From the NCBI RefSeq assembly GCF_030908385.1, contig NZ_CP133091.1:2971501-3035500 (forward strand): a stretch of 64,000 nucleotides of DNA. Reading direction: 5' to 3'. This document shows, piece after piece, positions 62,936 through 64,000 of the stretch (positions are counted from its first letter, which is position 1; the number at the start of each line of letters is the position of its first letter). The notes below the pieces were generated by a model. The model ran no database searches. It saw nothing but the letters and a program-made list of their open reading frames with translations, and was not told where the DNA came from. Source of the stretch: Mangrovimonas sp. YM274. GTDB lineage: Bacteria; Bacteroidota; Bacteroidia; Flavobacteriales; Flavobacteriaceae. The position numbers and the translations under genes were made by a program.

Positions 62936-64000
62936 TTATATATTTAATTTCTTTTTAATTGTTTCGTAATATGAATCGGTGATTTTATATCGGAACATCA
63001 TTCCTCCCATAATCACATGGAAGATTCCTGGAATTACAGTTAGCATTAAGGCGATTCCCCAAAGGGCAAATTCAGTTTGCGTTTCTGCTTTTGGTACATA
63101 TTCGAAGAAATCCAATAAATATCCTACGGCAGCTCCTGCAATTCCCATTCCCAATTTTTGAGCAAAGGAAATTCCTCCAAAGGACAAACCAGACACGCGT
63201 TTTCCTGATTCGGCATGACCGTAATCCACCGCTTCTGCGATAGCCGACCAGAAAACTGGCGCATGTAAATCGACTACAAAAGACAAGATGAAATACAGTA
63301 CATAGGCCATCACAAGGTTTCCTGGCTGTACTACCAATAACATAATAAGACTAATCACTCCCACCGCAATTTGGGACCATTTAAACAATTTTACCTTACA
63401 GTATTTTTTGGTAATAAACGTAGAGGCTGGCATTGCCAAAATAGCCGCCGCAACACCAGTTGCCATAAACGATGATTGCACACTGGCATCACCACCCAAG
63501 AAATATTTAGCATAAAAAATGGCTACTGAATTACGGATTACGTAACCCACGGTACCGAAGAAACACACCCCAAATAAAAGGGTCCACTGACCATTTTTCA
63601 ACAACAACTGAAACTGTTCTTTCAAAGGCTTATCCTCTACCACATGTTCTACGCGTTCTCTTGTGGTAAAAAAGCTAAATAAGAACAATAGGGTTCCTAA
63701 AAGGGCCATTAAACCCATGGCCATTTGATAACCTCTACCCAAATCATCTTTTCCAAACTTCTCCGCCAAAATAGGTACGACGATAGACACTAAGAAGGCT
63801 GCTACCTTAGCAAAGAACAGTCGGTAACCATTGGCAGACAAACGTTCTTGAGGGTCGCTGGTCAACACACCAATTAAGGAGATATACGGAATTGTTACCG
63901 ATGTAAACATTATCGTCACAAATATGTAAGTGATGTACGCATAGATCATTTTGCCGGCATAATCAAAATCGGGTGTGGTGAAGGTTAAAAACACCGAAAT
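62936..64000 (-). CDS. GPH-family (glycoside-pentoside-hexuronide:cation) MFS symporter, N-terminus cut by window end
   Basis: The frame stays open to base 64000, so the first part of the protein is outside the window. About ten helices are visible. GPH signature in the loop: YISLIGVLTSDPQERLSANGYRLFFAK, plus a second half with APVFWSAIAEAVDYGHAESGKRVSGLSFGG. Related to XylP/YicJ/MelB carriers of pentosides. Leads the GH43-GH51 transcription unit; expected to import arabinosides. Confidence 0.9.
   Translation of the reverse strand: MSVFLTFTTPDFDYAGKMIYAYITYIFVTIMFTSVTIPYISLIGVLTSDPQERLSANGYRLFFAKVAAFLVSIVVPILAEKFGKDDLGRGYQMAMGLMALLGTLLFLFSFFTTRERVEHVVEDKPLKEQFQLLLKNGQWTLLFGVCFFGTVGYVIRNSVAIFYAKYFLGGDASVQSSFMATGVAAAILAMPASTFITKKYCKVKLFKWSQIAVGVISLIMLLVVQPGNLVMAYVLYFILSFVVDLHAPVFWSAIAEAVDYGHAESGKRVSGLSFGGISFAQKLGMGIAGAAVGYLLDFFEYVPKAETQTEFALWGIALMLTVIPGIFHVIMGGMMFRYKITDSYYETIKKKLNI

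Noticed and set aside
1-64000. CRISPR arrays, insertion sequences, prophage genes, tRNA and rRNA genes
   Set aside because: No regularly spaced repeats, transposase or integrase motifs, or tRNA-like folds with T-loop GGTTCAANNCC were found apart from the tmRNA.

Overview
The window comes from the chromosome of a low-GC Bacteroidota bacterium, most likely a (marine-type) member of the Flavobacteriaceae. Supporting signs are: promoters of the Bacteroidota type (TAnnTTTG at -7, sometimes with TTG/TTTG about 19-20 bp upstream), almost no Shine-Dalgarno sequences, a tmRNA with a GENNYALAA tag, many lipoproteins and outer-membrane barrels, and a typical arabinose/arabinan locus. I see no insertion sequence, prophage, CRISPR array, tRNA or rRNA.

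Layout. (1) 1-9.5 kb: surface-polysaccharide locus, mostly on the minus strand: a partial glycosyltransferase, a phytanoyl-CoA-dioxygenase-like oxygenase, two tandem WzxE-like flippases, a DegT/FdtB-type sugar aminotransferase, a FemAB/GNAT-like acyltransferase, a small membrane protein, and a tightly overlapping triad (70-aa membrane protein, kinase-like/methyltransferase fusion, membrane sulfatase-fold enzyme). (2) 9.6-22.5 kb: housekeeping genes: typA, kdsA, a GNAT enzyme, a membrane protein/winged-helix regulator/creD cluster with a duplicated palindromic operator, small membrane proteins (DUF2809, DUF1361), an SDR, a GT2 plus ArnT/PMT-like pair, and a lysine-forming saccharopine-dehydrogenase-like enzyme. 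(3) 22.7-28.3 kb: tmRNA with terminator, outer-membrane proteins, a TrmH-type methyltransferase, lipoproteins. (4) 28.4-35 kb: complete trp operon trpE-G-D-C-F-B-A, preceded by a previously unannotated leader peptide with three consecutive Trp codons and an intrinsic terminator, i.e. a ribosome-mediated attenuator. (5) 35-39.7 kb: thiol/sulfur redox island: TlpA-like lipoprotein, a CxxC thioredoxin-fold protein, two rhodaneses, and a DsbD with a duplicated N-terminal domain. (6) 39.7-50.2 kb: ackA/pta, a porin, YceI, hemN, a tandem UspA, and a histidine kinase/response regulator pair. The regulator fuses a receiver domain to a CRP/FNR-type DNA-binding module. FNR-like palindromes lie exactly 22 bp upstream of the -7 elements of the yceI-porin operon, hemN and uspA, suggesting a compact FixL-FixJ/FixK-like low-oxygen or redox regulon. 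(7) 51-64 kb: arabinose/arabinan utilisation: GH97, then on the minus strand a GPH symporter (cut by the window end), GH43, GH51 lipoprotein, araB, araD, araA, galM and an SSS sugar/sodium symporter, with a palindromic operator in front of araB.

The most interesting items are the predicted two-component/FNR-box regulon with constant promoter geometry, the trp attenuator, the paired creD-locus operators, and the kinase-like/methyltransferase polysaccharide triad. All functions are inferred by reading the sequence; no database search or folding program was run.
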